Counted from the first letter of the stretch, positions 19,141-27,774 are shown. The stretch: 64,000 bases of DNA from Pseudomonas pohangensis (GCF_900105995.1 NZ_LT629785.1:62001-126000); one strand, 5' to 3'. Notes: a model not told the origin generated them from the letters alone. Numbers and translations are program-made.

Positions 19141-21477
19141 ATGACTACGACCACCATCATTCAAGCATTAGCAGAAGCCCTTATCAGCGCGGCTAAGGTT
19201 AATGCTTCGGTACAGGTGAAACCGGCGGCGGTTCTTTGGGCAGATGCAGATTCGCAATGGCTGCCGGTAATAGATCGGCTTCGTGAGATATACCCAGGTT
19301 TGCTCGGTTTGGGTGAGTATCAGCCGGATGCGGGTAAAGGGCCGGCTATTTGGTTGAAGTGTGCGGTTGCGGGGCTTATTCCGGAATATCCGGTTGACCA
19401 GCTGCCGTGCGTACTCCATTTGCCTGGCGTGAGTCGTTCCGACTTGCGTGCTATTGAGAGCTGTCCGCGCGACCTCCAGCCTCTGGCTGAGTTGCAGTAC
19501 CGCGGCGTGCTCTGGGGGCAGGCCAATGGCAAAGATTGGACCGTAAACGCTTTTCTGACCTCTAAAAATGGTGGCCTTGGTCTGAATGTTTCGCAGGACC
19601 AGGCAACTCAGGATGCATTAAGACAGGTTTTGCTTGCTGGTCTGCTGATGGATATGTCACTGGAGGAACTTCAGGGGCGACGAATCAATGCTGAATGGCT
19701 ACAGAGCCTATTAGCACCTAACCCCGTTCGTGATCTGCTGCTGTGGCTAAATGATCCAGCTTCCGCTCTGGCGCAATGGGACACTTCGCGTCGTGAGGTT
19801 TTTATACAGCGTTGCAAGTCCGATTTTGGATTTCATCCTGTAAATGATGGCCAGCTTGTAGCCGCGGATAATCTAGCCAAGGCCGAAGGAAGGTGGGCTG
19901 CAGTGGCAGAGCTGTATCGGGATTCGTTCTCTAGTTATCCCAATATCCTTGGCTTGTTAGCAAAGTTAGAGCCGCCTCAGCTTGGATTATTCGATGACCT
20001 CGCGGCTGTCGCTGGTTATCCGCAAGTGAATGAAGGAAAGGAAAGCGCTCTTCGGTATGCGCTTTCAGCCATTGGCAGCATGACGGTAGACCATGCTCGT
20101 ACGGCAATACTTGCCGCTGATAAGGAACACGCGGTTCGCCGGGAGTGGTTGTGGGCCCAAATGGGGCGCGCACCATTGGCACTAGCACTGGAGCACCTTT
20201 CCCAGGTTGCAGTATTGAGCGCGAAATTGCCGGTTGGTGTTATGCCAGACCAGTTGGCAGCTAGTTATCAAGAATCTGGTTGGAAAGTAGATGCAGCTGC
20301 TTTGCGATCTTTAGCCGCTGTGCAAAGCAGCTCCGATCTGGCCGCCGTATCAGCTGCATTGCGCGCGGTTTATTGGCCTTGGCTCGAGGAGGCGGCAAGA
20401 CGGTTGCAGGAGGCTACCAGGACGGCTGGCGGGTTGGCTAAAAAGCCTACGTCTGCAGCACCTATTCAGAGTAACGGCACCTGTACTGTGTTTGTCGATG
20501 GTTTGCGATATGACGTCGCAGTTCAACTGATGGAGAAGCTGACAAGTCTTGGTGAGGCCAGCTTGGGTGCTCGCTGGACAAGCATGCCTTCGGTTACAGC
20601 ATCTGGAAAAGCCTGGTGTTCTCCAGTGGCTCATTTGGTTTCTGGCAATCCTGCAGAGATTGATTTTGAGCCCAGCGTGACCGCAGAGGGCAAGCCACTT
20701 TCGGCTCATAATTTCCGTAAGCTGCTGAGCGATAACGGGGTACAGCCTCTCGGGAAACATGAGATTGGCGATGCTGACGGTATTGCTTGGACCGAGGCAG
20801 GTGATCTTGATCACTATGGACATCAGCATGGAGTTCGCCTGGCCAGAGACCTTGATATCCAGCTAGCCCAGGTCATAGAGCGCATCACTGAATTAAAGGA
20901 TGCCGGCTGGCGCTACTTCCAGATTGTTACCGACCACGGTTGGTTGCTGTTACCTGGAGGACTGCCGAAAAGTGAGCTACCGATGCACCAAGCTCAAACC
21001 CGCTGGGGTCGTTGTGCTGTTTTGAGGGATTCAGCCCACGGTACGCCGCTGACCTTCGGCTGGGACTGGTGTAAAGATGTTCAGATAGCCTACGCGCCAG
21101 GAATTACGAGCTTTATTGCTGGAAATGAGTATGCGCATGGAGGATTGAGCCTTCAGGAGTGCCTGGTTCCTGTAATCACCCTCAAGGCCAGTGGCGCGCC
21201 ATCATCTGCGGTAACCGTGACAATCAAATCTGTCATTTGGAAGGGGTTGCGCTGTGTGGTTCAAGTTGAGCCAGCCGATTCGGGTTTGACGGTAGATATT
21301 CGCACCAAACCAGCGTTGGCAAATAGCAGCATAGCGGCCAGCACTAAAGCACTTGAGAATGGCAAAGCTAATTTGGCGATTGCCGATGATGAGCACTTGG
21401 GTACGGCTGCTGTTGTGGTCGTGCTTAACCAGGATGGCGATGTGCTGCAGAAGTCTGCAACCACCATTGGCGGATAA
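19141..21477 (+). CDS. pglZ: BREX phosphatase-like protein PglZ (type B-like)
   Basis: A 778-residue alkaline-phosphatase-superfamily protein. FVDGLRYDVA near 451 and VTDHGWLLLPGG near 596 carry the metal-binding Asp/His residues of the PglZ domain. A conserved TSMPSVTASGKAW segment lies between them. The length and motif spelling fit what is annotated as BREX-1 PglZ type B. PglZ is essential in all BREX types; its substrate is not settled. The start at 19141 was preferred to an upstream in-frame TTG (19120) that overlaps the DprA-like gene. A brxL gene follows after 18 bp. Confidence 0.9.
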   Translation: MTTTTIIQALAEALISAAKVNASVQVKPAAVLWADADSQWLPVIDRLREIYPGLLGLGEYQPDAGKGPAIWLKCAVAGLIPEYPVDQLPCVLHLPGVSRSDLRAIESCPRDLQPLAELQYRGVLWGQANGKDWTVNAFLTSKNGGLGLNVSQDQATQDALRQVLLAGLLMDMSLEELQGRRINAEWLQSLLAPNPVRDLLLWLNDPASALAQWDTSRREVFIQRCKSDFGFHPVNDGQLVAADNLAKAEGRWAAVAELYRDSFSSYPNILGLLAKLEPPQLGLFDDLAAVAGYPQVNEGKESALRYALSAIGSMTVDHARTAILAADKEHAVRREWLWAQMGRAPLALALEHLSQVAVLSAKLPVGVMPDQLAASYQESGWKVDAAALRSLAAVQSSSDLAAVSAALRAVYWPWLEEAARRLQEATRTAGGLAKKPTSAAPIQSNGTCTVFVDGLRYDVAVQLMEKLTSLGEASLGARWTSMPSVTASGKAWCSPVAHLVSGNPAEIDFEPSVTAEGKPLSAHNFRKLLSDNGVQPLGKHEIGDADGIAWTEAGDLDHYGHQHGVRLARDLDIQLAQVIERITELKDAGWRYFQIVTDHGWLLLPGGLPKSELPMHQAQTRWGRCAVLRDSAHGTPLTFGWDWCKDVQIAYAPGITSFIAGNEYAHGGLSLQECLVPVITLKASGAPSSAVTVTIKSVIWKGLRCVVQVEPADSGLTVDIRTKPALANSSIAASTKALENGKANLAIADDEHLGTAAVVVVLNQDGDVLQKSATTIGG

Positions 21478-21495
21478 ACAAACGGGACAAAATGC

Positions 21496-23541
21496 ATGCA
21501 GCTCGATGATCTAGACGGTAAGGCGACAAGCGCTTTCGAGGGCTACGTGGTTCGTAAGGATCTGGTACGTACGTTCAGTCGCCAATTCCCGGTGCCCACC
21601 TACGTAGTTGAATTCCTGCTCGGGCGCTATTGCGCAACGATTGACGAGGAGGAGATACAAGAAGGGCTGGAGATCGTCCAGCGGCAGTTAGCATCGCGCA
21701 CAGTCAAGGCAGGCGAGGAGGAGTTGTTTAAGGCTCGTGCTCGCGAGGCTGGCTCAGTAAAAATTATCGACATCATTACTGCTCGTCTCGACGCAAAAAC
21801 TGACTCTTATGTAGCCACCTTGCCTAGTTTGCGGTTGAACGATGTTCGTTTAACGCCAGAGATGGTCAGCAATAACGAGCGCATGTTGACCGGCGGCTTT
21901 TATGCCGAAGTTACCCTTGCCTATGACGCATCCATTGCACAGGAGAAAGGTGGCCGTCCCTTTGGCATTGAGTCGCTAAGAGCTATTCAGCTGTCAAAGC
22001 GTGAAGTACTGGATGTCCTTGCAAAAGGACGTGAAAACTTCTCTACCGCAGAGTGGCGTGATTTGTTGTTGCGCAGCGTCGGATTTGAGCCAGAGACTTT
22101 GGGCGATCGGGCTAAAGATGCGCTGCTACTTCGTATGATTCCTTTCGTAGAGCGTAACTACAACCTTGTCGAGCTTGGCCCGAGGGGCACAGGAAAATCA
22201 CACTTGTTCCAGCAAGTCTCGCCTTACGCTCACCTGATTTCGGGTGGTAAGGCGACGGTCGCGCGAATGTTCGTCAACAACGCATCTGGGCAGAGAGGCC
22301 TGGTGTGTCAGTACGATGTTGTGTGTTTCGACGAGGTGTCGGGTGTTTCCTTCGACCAGAAGGATGGCGTAAACATCATGAAGGGATACATGGAGAGCGG
22401 CGAGTTTTCACGCGGCAAAGAAAGTATTCGCGCTGATGGTTCCATAGTCCTGGTGGGCAACTTTGACGTGGATGTCGAGCACCAGCAACGCATTGGGCAT
22501 CTTTTGGGGCCGCTGCCCCCGGAGATGCGAGACGATACAGCCTTCATGGATCGCATCCATTGCTTCTTGCCGGGCTGGGATGTGCCGAAGCTAAGCCCAA
22601 ACTTGTTCACAGAGCATTTCGGCCTGGTCAGTGATTTTTTATCCGAGTGCTTCACTCAACTGCGAAGTCAAAGTCGTGTTTCGGAGTTGCAGGGCCGCGT
22701 TTACTGGGGCGGGGCATTGAGCGGGCGGGACATCAATGGCGTCAACAAGACAGTAAGTGGCCTGCTCAAACTGATTTCGCCTAACCCGGAAACTGATGTA
22801 AGCGATGAAGATCTGGAGTGGGCAGTTCGCCTTGCGCTGGAAGTGCGCCGCAGAGTGAAAGAGCAACAAAAACGTATTGGAGCTGCTGAGTTCCGTAACA
22901 CGCACTTCAGTTACACCTTTGGTACCGAAGGTGTTGAAAAGTTCGTGGCTACCCCTGAGTTGCAAAGCCAAAGTGGAATCGGTGACGAACCTCTGGAGTG
23001 CGGTCAGATTTGGACGTTGAGTCCAGGTGGCCAGGATGAGCACCCCGGCCTATTTCGTCTGGAGGTTACTGAGGGACCGGGGAGCGGGGTGCGAGTGTTA
23101 AACAACCCTGTTCCACCTGCGTTCCGGGAGTCCATTCGCTGCGCGGAGCAAAATCTCTATGCGCGCGCAGCGCAGTTAGTGGGAGACCGTGATCCTCGCG
23201 CACATGAATTCTCGGTACAACTTCGTGGTTTTGATGCGGCTAAATCGGGTGCTAAAACAGGTGTTGGCGCTTTGATCGCCCTTGCTAGCGCATTACTGAA
23301 GAAATCAGTACGCGGAGGCTTGGTAGTGGTTGGGGAGGTCACCCTGGGCGGCACTATTGAGCCCGTTCACAATGCCGTTACTCTCGCGGAGTTGTCAGTG
23401 GAAAAAGGCGCTAAATCCCTGTTGCTCCCGGTTTCATGCCGCCGCCAGCTTTTCGATCTTTCTGATGATATGGCAACGAAGCTTGATATCGAATTTTATC
23501 AGGATGCGCGTGATGCTTTGCTAAAAGCGTTAGCCGAATAA
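21496..23541 (+). CDS. brxL: BREX Lon-like AAA+ protein BrxL
   Basis: A 681-residue AAA+ protein. Walker A is GPRGTGKSH near 228 and Walker B is VVCFDEVSG near 275, in the characteristic BrxL block running to GNFDVD. The C-terminal 120 residues have the Lon proteolytic-domain pattern (GEVTLGGTIEPVHNAV...SLLLP), but the places where Lon has catalytic Ser (GPSAG) and Lys (GGLKEK) read GAKTG and VHNAVTL. The domain therefore looks non-proteolytic. In known systems BrxL is a hexameric DNA-binding AAA+ factor required for phage restriction. It is the last core BREX gene here. Confidence 0.92.
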   Translation: MQLDDLDGKATSAFEGYVVRKDLVRTFSRQFPVPTYVVEFLLGRYCATIDEEEIQEGLEIVQRQLASRTVKAGEEELFKARAREAGSVKIIDIITARLDAKTDSYVATLPSLRLNDVRLTPEMVSNNERMLTGGFYAEVTLAYDASIAQEKGGRPFGIESLRAIQLSKREVLDVLAKGRENFSTAEWRDLLLRSVGFEPETLGDRAKDALLLRMIPFVERNYNLVELGPRGTGKSHLFQQVSPYAHLISGGKATVARMFVNNASGQRGLVCQYDVVCFDEVSGVSFDQKDGVNIMKGYMESGEFSRGKESIRADGSIVLVGNFDVDVEHQQRIGHLLGPLPPEMRDDTAFMDRIHCFLPGWDVPKLSPNLFTEHFGLVSDFLSECFTQLRSQSRVSELQGRVYWGGALSGRDINGVNKTVSGLLKLISPNPETDVSDEDLEWAVRLALEVRRRVKEQQKRIGAAEFRNTHFSYTFGTEGVEKFVATPELQSQSGIGDEPLECGQIWTLSPGGQDEHPGLFRLEVTEGPGSGVRVLNNPVPPAFRESIRCAEQNLYARAAQLVGDRDPRAHEFSVQLRGFDAAKSGAKTGVGALIALASALLKKSVRGGLVVVGEVTLGGTIEPVHNAVTLAELSVEKGAKSLLLPVSCRRQLFDLSDDMATKLDIEFYQDARDALLKALAE

Positions 23542-23567
23542 TCAATATTTATTAAAAGGGTCACACA

Positions 23568-24959
23568 ATGGCTGGCTTTTTTAAAAGATCGTTGTCTTGG
23601 ATTGTTGCGCTTGTAGTGCTGCTACTATTAACCGGGCTAACTCATATGTATGCCAGAGTGACTACGCTTGGTTATGTGCAGGGTTATGATTTTCTTATAT
23701 TTAAGAATGCTTTTGATAGACTTGATGTCAGTAATCATGAAGATGGAAAATTAATTAAATCTACCACAAACGTGCTTGGGAGCAGTGACCGCGCACTTTT
23801 TTCTGTCGCAGTGATATCTGGTAATACATGTTTGGAAAATGATGGGAGCAACGGAATTTGTAAGTTATTTCCAGTCCGTTCAGTGTTTGAGTCGGCGCTG
23901 TCAAAAAATAAAGTCCACACCATTGCTGGAAAATATCTTGAGTTAAACGTTATGGAAGACAGTGATAGGAGATATTTTGTATTTGATAAACTCCAGGGCG
24001 GGGATTTGATTGTTGCTGAAACTTTACCATATCTTATCTATGACGATTCATTTCTTAGTAGGGAAAGTTTATTTTTTAAAGATATTCCAAAATATCTTTC
24101 TACCTACGATGGATTTTCCCTTATGTACCGGAAAAGCATTGGGGCTTGGGTTTTTTTAATTATCATAATTGGTATGCTTTTTGTTTCTCAGGAAGTTATT
24201 TACAGAAAAAAAAGTTATGAATTCAAACGGCTTAATACAGATAAAGACGCGATTGAAAAGCGGTTGTTAGATGCTAATGAATCGCTTTCTACTATCCTAT
24301 TTGAAAAGGATGCGCTAGAAAATGAAATATCAGAAATTAAGCTGGAGCTTGAAAAGATTGATAGCCTTTCTCACTCTAAGGCTGATCTTGAAAATACACT
24401 GAAAATGAAGATGCATGAGCTTCACAAGAAGGATAACCTTGTCAGTCAAGTCGAAAATCACCACCTGGAGGATCTGAACAAACTTTATAACTTAGAGAAA
24501 GAGCTAGAAAATTTACGAAATAAATTATCAAACCAAGATCAAGATGATATTTCTAGGCAGGAAGCTTCTGACCTTAATGAATTAAAAAGCTTATGGTTAA
24601 ATGGAAAATTAACTTGGGATGATCGGTTGGCTATTGAGGGGAAAGTTTCCTTTGCGGATTTAGATAGAGCGCCCTTTACTGACTATATAGTGTATACGTC
24701 ATTTGAGCAGTGGATAGTCCGAGCTTGTAATAGACATAAATTGGCTTATCCAGGCGAGAAGCTTGAGCTCTATAAACAGATCGATCTTTTAAAAAATGCC
24801 AATATTGTAAGCGATAAAGAGGCGGACCTTCTTCATGAAGCCAGAATTGTTAGGAATAACTGGTTTCACTCAGGTGTTAAGCCTACAGCCGCATTCACAT
24901 CTAAGGTTGTTAAGTTCCTTAAGATAAAAAACAGTCCAAAAATTGATCCGAGAGTATGA
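23568..24959 (+). CDS. Two-TM coiled-coil protein with C-terminal HEPN-like domain
   Basis: A 463-residue protein that I do not recognise as a named family. TM1 is near residues 9-29 and TM2 near 188-210, with an approximately 160-residue segment between them that would lie outside the membrane. A long Leu/Glu/Lys coiled coil follows to about 335. The last 120 residues are helical and contain ARIVRNNWFHSG near 428, which fits the HEPN R-N-x3-H signature of many RNases and toxins (also DUF4145-like proteins). Base composition is strikingly AT-rich compared with brxL 26 bp upstream, suggesting separate acquisition. The likely role is a membrane-anchored accessory effector or sensor; this is inference. 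Confidence 0.65.
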   Translation: MAGFFKRSLSWIVALVVLLLLTGLTHMYARVTTLGYVQGYDFLIFKNAFDRLDVSNHEDGKLIKSTTNVLGSSDRALFSVAVISGNTCLENDGSNGICKLFPVRSVFESALSKNKVHTIAGKYLELNVMEDSDRRYFVFDKLQGGDLIVAETLPYLIYDDSFLSRESLFFKDIPKYLSTYDGFSLMYRKSIGAWVFLIIIIGMLFVSQEVIYRKKSYEFKRLNTDKDAIEKRLLDANESLSTILFEKDALENEISEIKLELEKIDSLSHSKADLENTLKMKMHELHKKDNLVSQVENHHLEDLNKLYNLEKELENLRNKLSNQDQDDISRQEASDLNELKSLWLNGKLTWDDRLAIEGKVSFADLDRAPFTDYIVYTSFEQWIVRACNRHKLAYPGEKLELYKQIDLLKNANIVSDKEADLLHEARIVRNNWFHSGVKPTAAFTSKVVKFLKIKNSPKIDPRV

Positions 24960-25060
24960 TTTCCATGAACGATAATTTTCACGTATTGACTCATTGGTTG
25001 ATTGCTGTTGCCTGTGATAAATCTACAGCTTCAATTATAAATGTATGACTTTGTAAAAGC

Positions 25061-25087
25061 ATTGGGCTTCCCTGCCCGATTTTCTTC
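25061..25087. terminator. Weak hairpin terminator between convergent genes
   Basis: ATTGGGC-N6-GCCCGAT stem followed by TTTTCTTC. It lies between the rightward HEPN-like gene and the leftward small gene downstream of the integrase. The stem includes one T-G pair. Confidence 0.45.
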
Positions 25088-25370
25088 ATGTCTGAATTAA
25101 GCATTCTATTTTTGTGATCAAGTAATCCAGCGGGCTCCTACCCTCCAGTCGCTTTTGAAAGACCTCATCACGGTGGTAAAACACCCAGGTTTCGAGCGCC
25201 TGACGATTACTTTGCTCGTAGCCTGAACCCAGCACGCAAATAAGTTCGCTTCCTTGCGGGTCTTCAAGGTAGTGACTCAGCGCAGAAGCAATGTGTTTCA
25301 GATACTTATGTTCGCGCTCCTCCATCGATGTGCCAAGGCTGATGACGTTACCGTTTTTTATCAGTTTCAT
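25086..25370 (-). CDS. Small conserved-looking protein downstream of integrase, unknown
   Basis: A 94-residue protein starting at ATG 25370 with GGAG upstream. A longer in-frame extension exists but would overlap the integrase. No recognisable domain. It begins 11 bp after the integrase stop on the same strand, so it is probably the third gene of an xis-int-orf unit. The presence of a good ribosome-binding site and the tight spacing support it being real. Confidence 0.6.
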   Translation of the reverse strand: MKLIKNGNVISLGTSMEEREHKYLKHIASALSHYLEDPQGSELICVLGSGYEQSNRQALETWVFYHRDEVFQKRLEGRSPLDYLITKIECLIQT

Positions 25371-25381
25371 GGTTGTACTCC

Positions 25382-26542
25382 TCAGCCCTGTAAGTTGGCT
25401 TTGATCAGATTGTCGAAGGCGCTGCCATCGTGGCGAGTCAGGTTCGGCACATAGCGCGAGTAAACGCGAAACAGCATCTCGGTGGTGGTATGGCCCATTT
25501 GACGTGCGATCCATTCAGGGTTCTCACCGGCTGCCAGCCAGAGCGTTGCTGCCGTATGCCGGCTCTGATATGGCCGACGTACCCTGAGCCCCAGATGGCG
25601 AAGCAGCGGCGCCCACACGCGCTTACTGATATTCCGGTACTCGTGTGGAGTTCCTTCGCGAGTACAGAACACGAACTGACTATTGCCTGTTCGTTTCTTT
25701 TGCTCCTGGAGTGCTTCGAAGACAGGCCCCGACATATCGATTTCGCGCTGGGAGCCATCGTTCTTTGTGTAGTCGAGTTTGCCGCCTACCCAGGTTTCAC
25801 GAATCAGGATCTGCCTGCGCTCGAAGTCGACGTATTTCCACTGCAACCCGTCAACTTCCGCCGTACGCAGCCCAGTAAAGAACCTGACGGTGTAGTACGG
25901 GCGGAAATCAGACCTGACAGTGTCCAGAATCTGAATAACCTCCTGCAGAGTGAAAGGCTCGACATCTGTCTTCTGTACTTTCAGTGATTTGATTGCAAGG
26001 TAAGGTGACGTAAACTCAAAACGGTCAGCCGCCTCATTAAGGATCATGCGCAATGGCGTCATGATGTGGTTGATTCGCGTCGCTGACAGACTCTGACCTT
26101 TCTGCCCGGGCACTTTGCCGAGAGCCGAGCGGAATGCCAGGATGTCTGCCTTGGTGATGGCGCTGACTTCTTTCTTGCCGAAGACCGGCAGCAGATGCTT
26201 TTCAAGCGTGCTGCGTACCGTCTTGCTATGGCTATCACGCCATTCGATTTTCTTTTCATCGAACCAGAGCTCTGCGAAGTCTTTCAGCAGAGGTGTATTC
26301 ATCAGAGCGCAGCCAGCTTTTAACCGGCTGAACTCTTGGACTCTGGCGCTGTGTGGAAAGTAGGTGCCGTAATCAAAGCTTCCCAGGGTGATTTCAGCCT
26401 CGATAAGACTGAGTATCTTCTCGGCTTTCTTGCGATTGGCCGGGGTATTGGGAAGGGTGGTCTGCTCTCGGCAACGCTTGCCGAGATAGCGAAAGTCAAA
26501 GAAGAGATTCCCTGTCTCCTTCCGGACAACAATATTACCCAT
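25382..26542 (-). CDS. Tyrosine recombinase (island integrase)
   Basis: A 386-residue phage-type integrase. It has an N-terminal DUF3596-like/SAM-like arm with KETGNLFFDFRYLGKRCREQT, then a catalytic domain with TGLRTAEV (Arg I), YQSRHTAATLWL (H-x-x-R box equivalent), RQMGHTTTEM (His) and RVYSRY (Tyr nucleophile). All catalytic residues are present, so it should be active. Start ATG 26542 follows GGGGGA; longer starts extend back over the xis-like gene. It sits about 900 bp from the 3' end of tRNA-Arg, the usual position of an integrase that targets the tRNA gene. Confidence 0.93.
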   Translation of the reverse strand: MGNIVVRKETGNLFFDFRYLGKRCREQTTLPNTPANRKKAEKILSLIEAEITLGSFDYGTYFPHSARVQEFSRLKAGCALMNTPLLKDFAELWFDEKKIEWRDSHSKTVRSTLEKHLLPVFGKKEVSAITKADILAFRSALGKVPGQKGQSLSATRINHIMTPLRMILNEAADRFEFTSPYLAIKSLKVQKTDVEPFTLQEVIQILDTVRSDFRPYYTVRFFTGLRTAEVDGLQWKYVDFERRQILIRETWVGGKLDYTKNDGSQREIDMSGPVFEALQEQKKRTGNSQFVFCTREGTPHEYRNISKRVWAPLLRHLGLRVRRPYQSRHTAATLWLAAGENPEWIARQMGHTTTEMLFRVYSRYVPNLTRHDGSAFDNLIKANLQG

Positions 26543-26771
26543 GGCAAATTCCCCCATTAGCCATGGGGATGCCGAAACCATTGCTCTGCGAAAACTTCAC
26601 CATGTCGCGTTCAACGGCATCCCAAATGAAAAGGATCTTTCGGCCTCCAAATGGACGGAAATAATGGATGCCCTCCAGAAGGACAGAATCCTTGAGACGA
26701 TTACGGATCGTCCTGGCGTCGTATTTGATGCGATGGGATAGCTCTTCAGTAGTCAGATAAATTTCGCTCAT
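26535..26771 (-). CDS. Excisionase-like / AlpA-type small regulator
   Basis: A 78-residue protein with an HTH start (YLTTEELSHRIKYDARTIRNRL) and a wing-like FGGRKILFIWDAVE. This resembles recombination directionality factors or phage-type small regulators. ATG 26771 with GGAGAG upstream was chosen over an upstream ATG. It overlaps the integrase start by 8 bp, so the two are coupled. Expression is probably controlled by the divergent XRE protein through the dyads in the shared intergenic region. Confidence 0.75.
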   Translation of the reverse strand: MSEIYLTTEELSHRIKYDARTIRNRLKDSVLLEGIHYFRPFGGRKILFIWDAVERDMVKFSQSNGFGIPMANGGICHG

Positions 26772-26916
26772 TTCTCTCTCCAGATCCATTTGAATCATAT
26801 ATGAGCCTTTTGGCTCGAGAGTGATAATAACGAGTCATTTGAGACTTGCAAGAGTTTTTTGACTCAAATTTGAGTCGAATGCAAAATGGGCGACGTTTCT
26901 TCGCCAGGTCACCCGC
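26772..26916. promoter_or_regulatory. Divergent xis/XRE control region with three dyads
   Basis: Three operator-like dyads lie in 145 bp: GAGCCTTTTGGCTC (26803-26816, imperfect centre), AGTCATTTGAGACT (26832-26845, imperfect) and the perfect palindrome GACTCAAATTTGAGTC (26861-26876). The second and third share a TTTGAGwC half-site. The layout is like a lysogeny switch between a repressor and an xis-int unit. Confidence 0.6.
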
Positions 26917-27147
26917 ATGATTCGAGTAATGTTCAAGCAACAGCTGGACGAGAAATCCTTCAGGGAGAAGCGCCGCATCACGTTAAATGAAGTGAGTGAT
27001 GCAACTGGAATCTCCAGGGCAACGCTTTCGCGTATAGCCAATACACCTGGCCACAACACTTCGACTGATCATATCGATGCGCTTTGCGACTACTTAGGGT
27101 GTGAGTTGGATGACTTGCTCAAGCGAGTGGTAGAGAAGTCGGAGTGA
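26917..27147 (+). CDS. XRE-family (Cro/CI-type) repressor
   Basis: A 76-residue single-domain HTH_3 protein (KRRITLNEVSDATGISRATLSRIAN then TDHIDALCDYLGCELDDLL). This is the typical small Cro/CI-like or YozG-like regulator. It diverges from the xis-int unit and is most likely its repressor, binding the dyads between them. A closer start at an internal ATG (MFKQQ, five codons in) is equally possible. Confidence 0.8.
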   Translation: MIRVMFKQQLDEKSFREKRRITLNEVSDATGISRATLSRIANTPGHNTSTDHIDALCDYLGCELDDLLKRVVEKSE

Positions 27148-27449
27148 GTCTTTTTGCTGAACCGCCAGGTGGCATGATCTTGGCTGGCCGCTGAAGCGAA
27201 CGGATACCGCTAAATTTAAGGCAGTGGTCAGTATCAGCCGAACCCTATTTGGCCCGTTCAAACCATGGGCACAGAATGGACACATTTTGGACACAGCCTG
27301 AAAAACCGCTGAAGACGGTAGATGAGGGCGGTGGTCATTGCTGATTGCAGGATATTGCCTCGGCGAGGCAAAAGAGAATTACCAGATTGGCCAAAACCAG
27401 GAACTGGCTTTCAGGCGGGATTTAAAAAAGTCTTTTAAATCAAGGAGTT
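27148..27449. other. Non-coding junction between XRE gene and tRNA-Arg
   Basis: About 300 bp with no convincing gene. It is expected to contain the attachment junction. TTTAAAAAAGTCTTTTAAA at 27420-27438 is a weak AT-rich dyad near the tRNA 3' end. I see no clear Rho-independent terminator for the tRNA. Confidence 0.5.
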
Positions 27450-27526
27450 TGGCGCACCAGGCGGGATTCGAACCCACGACCCCTGCCTTCGGAGGGCAGT
27501 ACTCTATCCAGCTGAGCTACTGGTGC
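27450..27526 (-). tRNA. tRNA-Arg (anticodon CCG)
   Basis: On the minus strand the 77 bases fold as a full tRNA: acceptor GCACCAG pairing with CTGGTGC, D-arm AGCTCAGCTGGATAGAGT, anticodon loop CTCCGAA (CCG), T-arm GGGTTCGAATCCC, and encoded CCA. The island lies immediately 3' of the gene and its integrase is next to it, so this is the probable integration target. Two decayed partial copies lie upstream. Confidence 0.97.
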
Positions 27527-27586
27527 ATATCTGTTGCGGGGGAACTATTTGAACACTAGCTGTGACGGTGTTCAATCTGATGATCA

Positions 27587-27733
27587 CTGCCTTCGGAGGG
27601 CAGTACTCTATCCAGCTGAGCTACGAGTGCGTAATTGTTGCGGACTTGCATTTGATCACTAGCTTCCAGGTTGCTCAACCTAATGATCACTGCCTTCGGC
27701 GGGCAGTTCTCTATCCGGCTGGGCTACTGGTGC
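27587..27733 (-). repeat. Two degenerate 5'-half copies of tRNA-Arg in tandem
   Basis: Positions 27587-27630 and 27690-27733 (minus strand) repeat the first ~44 bases of tRNA-Arg up to the anticodon stem, and then stop. The 5' ends of the three copies lie at 27526, 27630 and 27733, a period of 103-104 bp. The middle copy matches the intact gene from the D-arm on; the outer copy has several changes. In each spacer the missing 3' half is replaced by an inverted repeat (TTGAACAC...GTGTTCAA; GGTTGAGCAACC). They cannot give functional tRNAs. Confidence 0.85.
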
Positions 27734-27745
27734 AGCGCGGGCGTC

Positions 27746-27774
27746 ATGATACGCATCTGTAGCGGGGGCGTCCA
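27746..27774 (-). promoter_or_regulatory. Candidate promoter for the tRNA-Arg array
   Basis: On the minus strand TGGACG - 17 bp - TATCAT ends 12 bp before the outermost 5'-half copy. I see nothing as good directly before the intact tRNA, so this promoter may transcribe the whole array. Confidence 0.4.

Noticed and set aside
27531..27740. Possible CRISPR array from regularly spaced repeats near tRNA-Arg
   Set aside because: The repeats are tRNA 5' halves with spacers that resemble each other; there are only three units and no cas genes.
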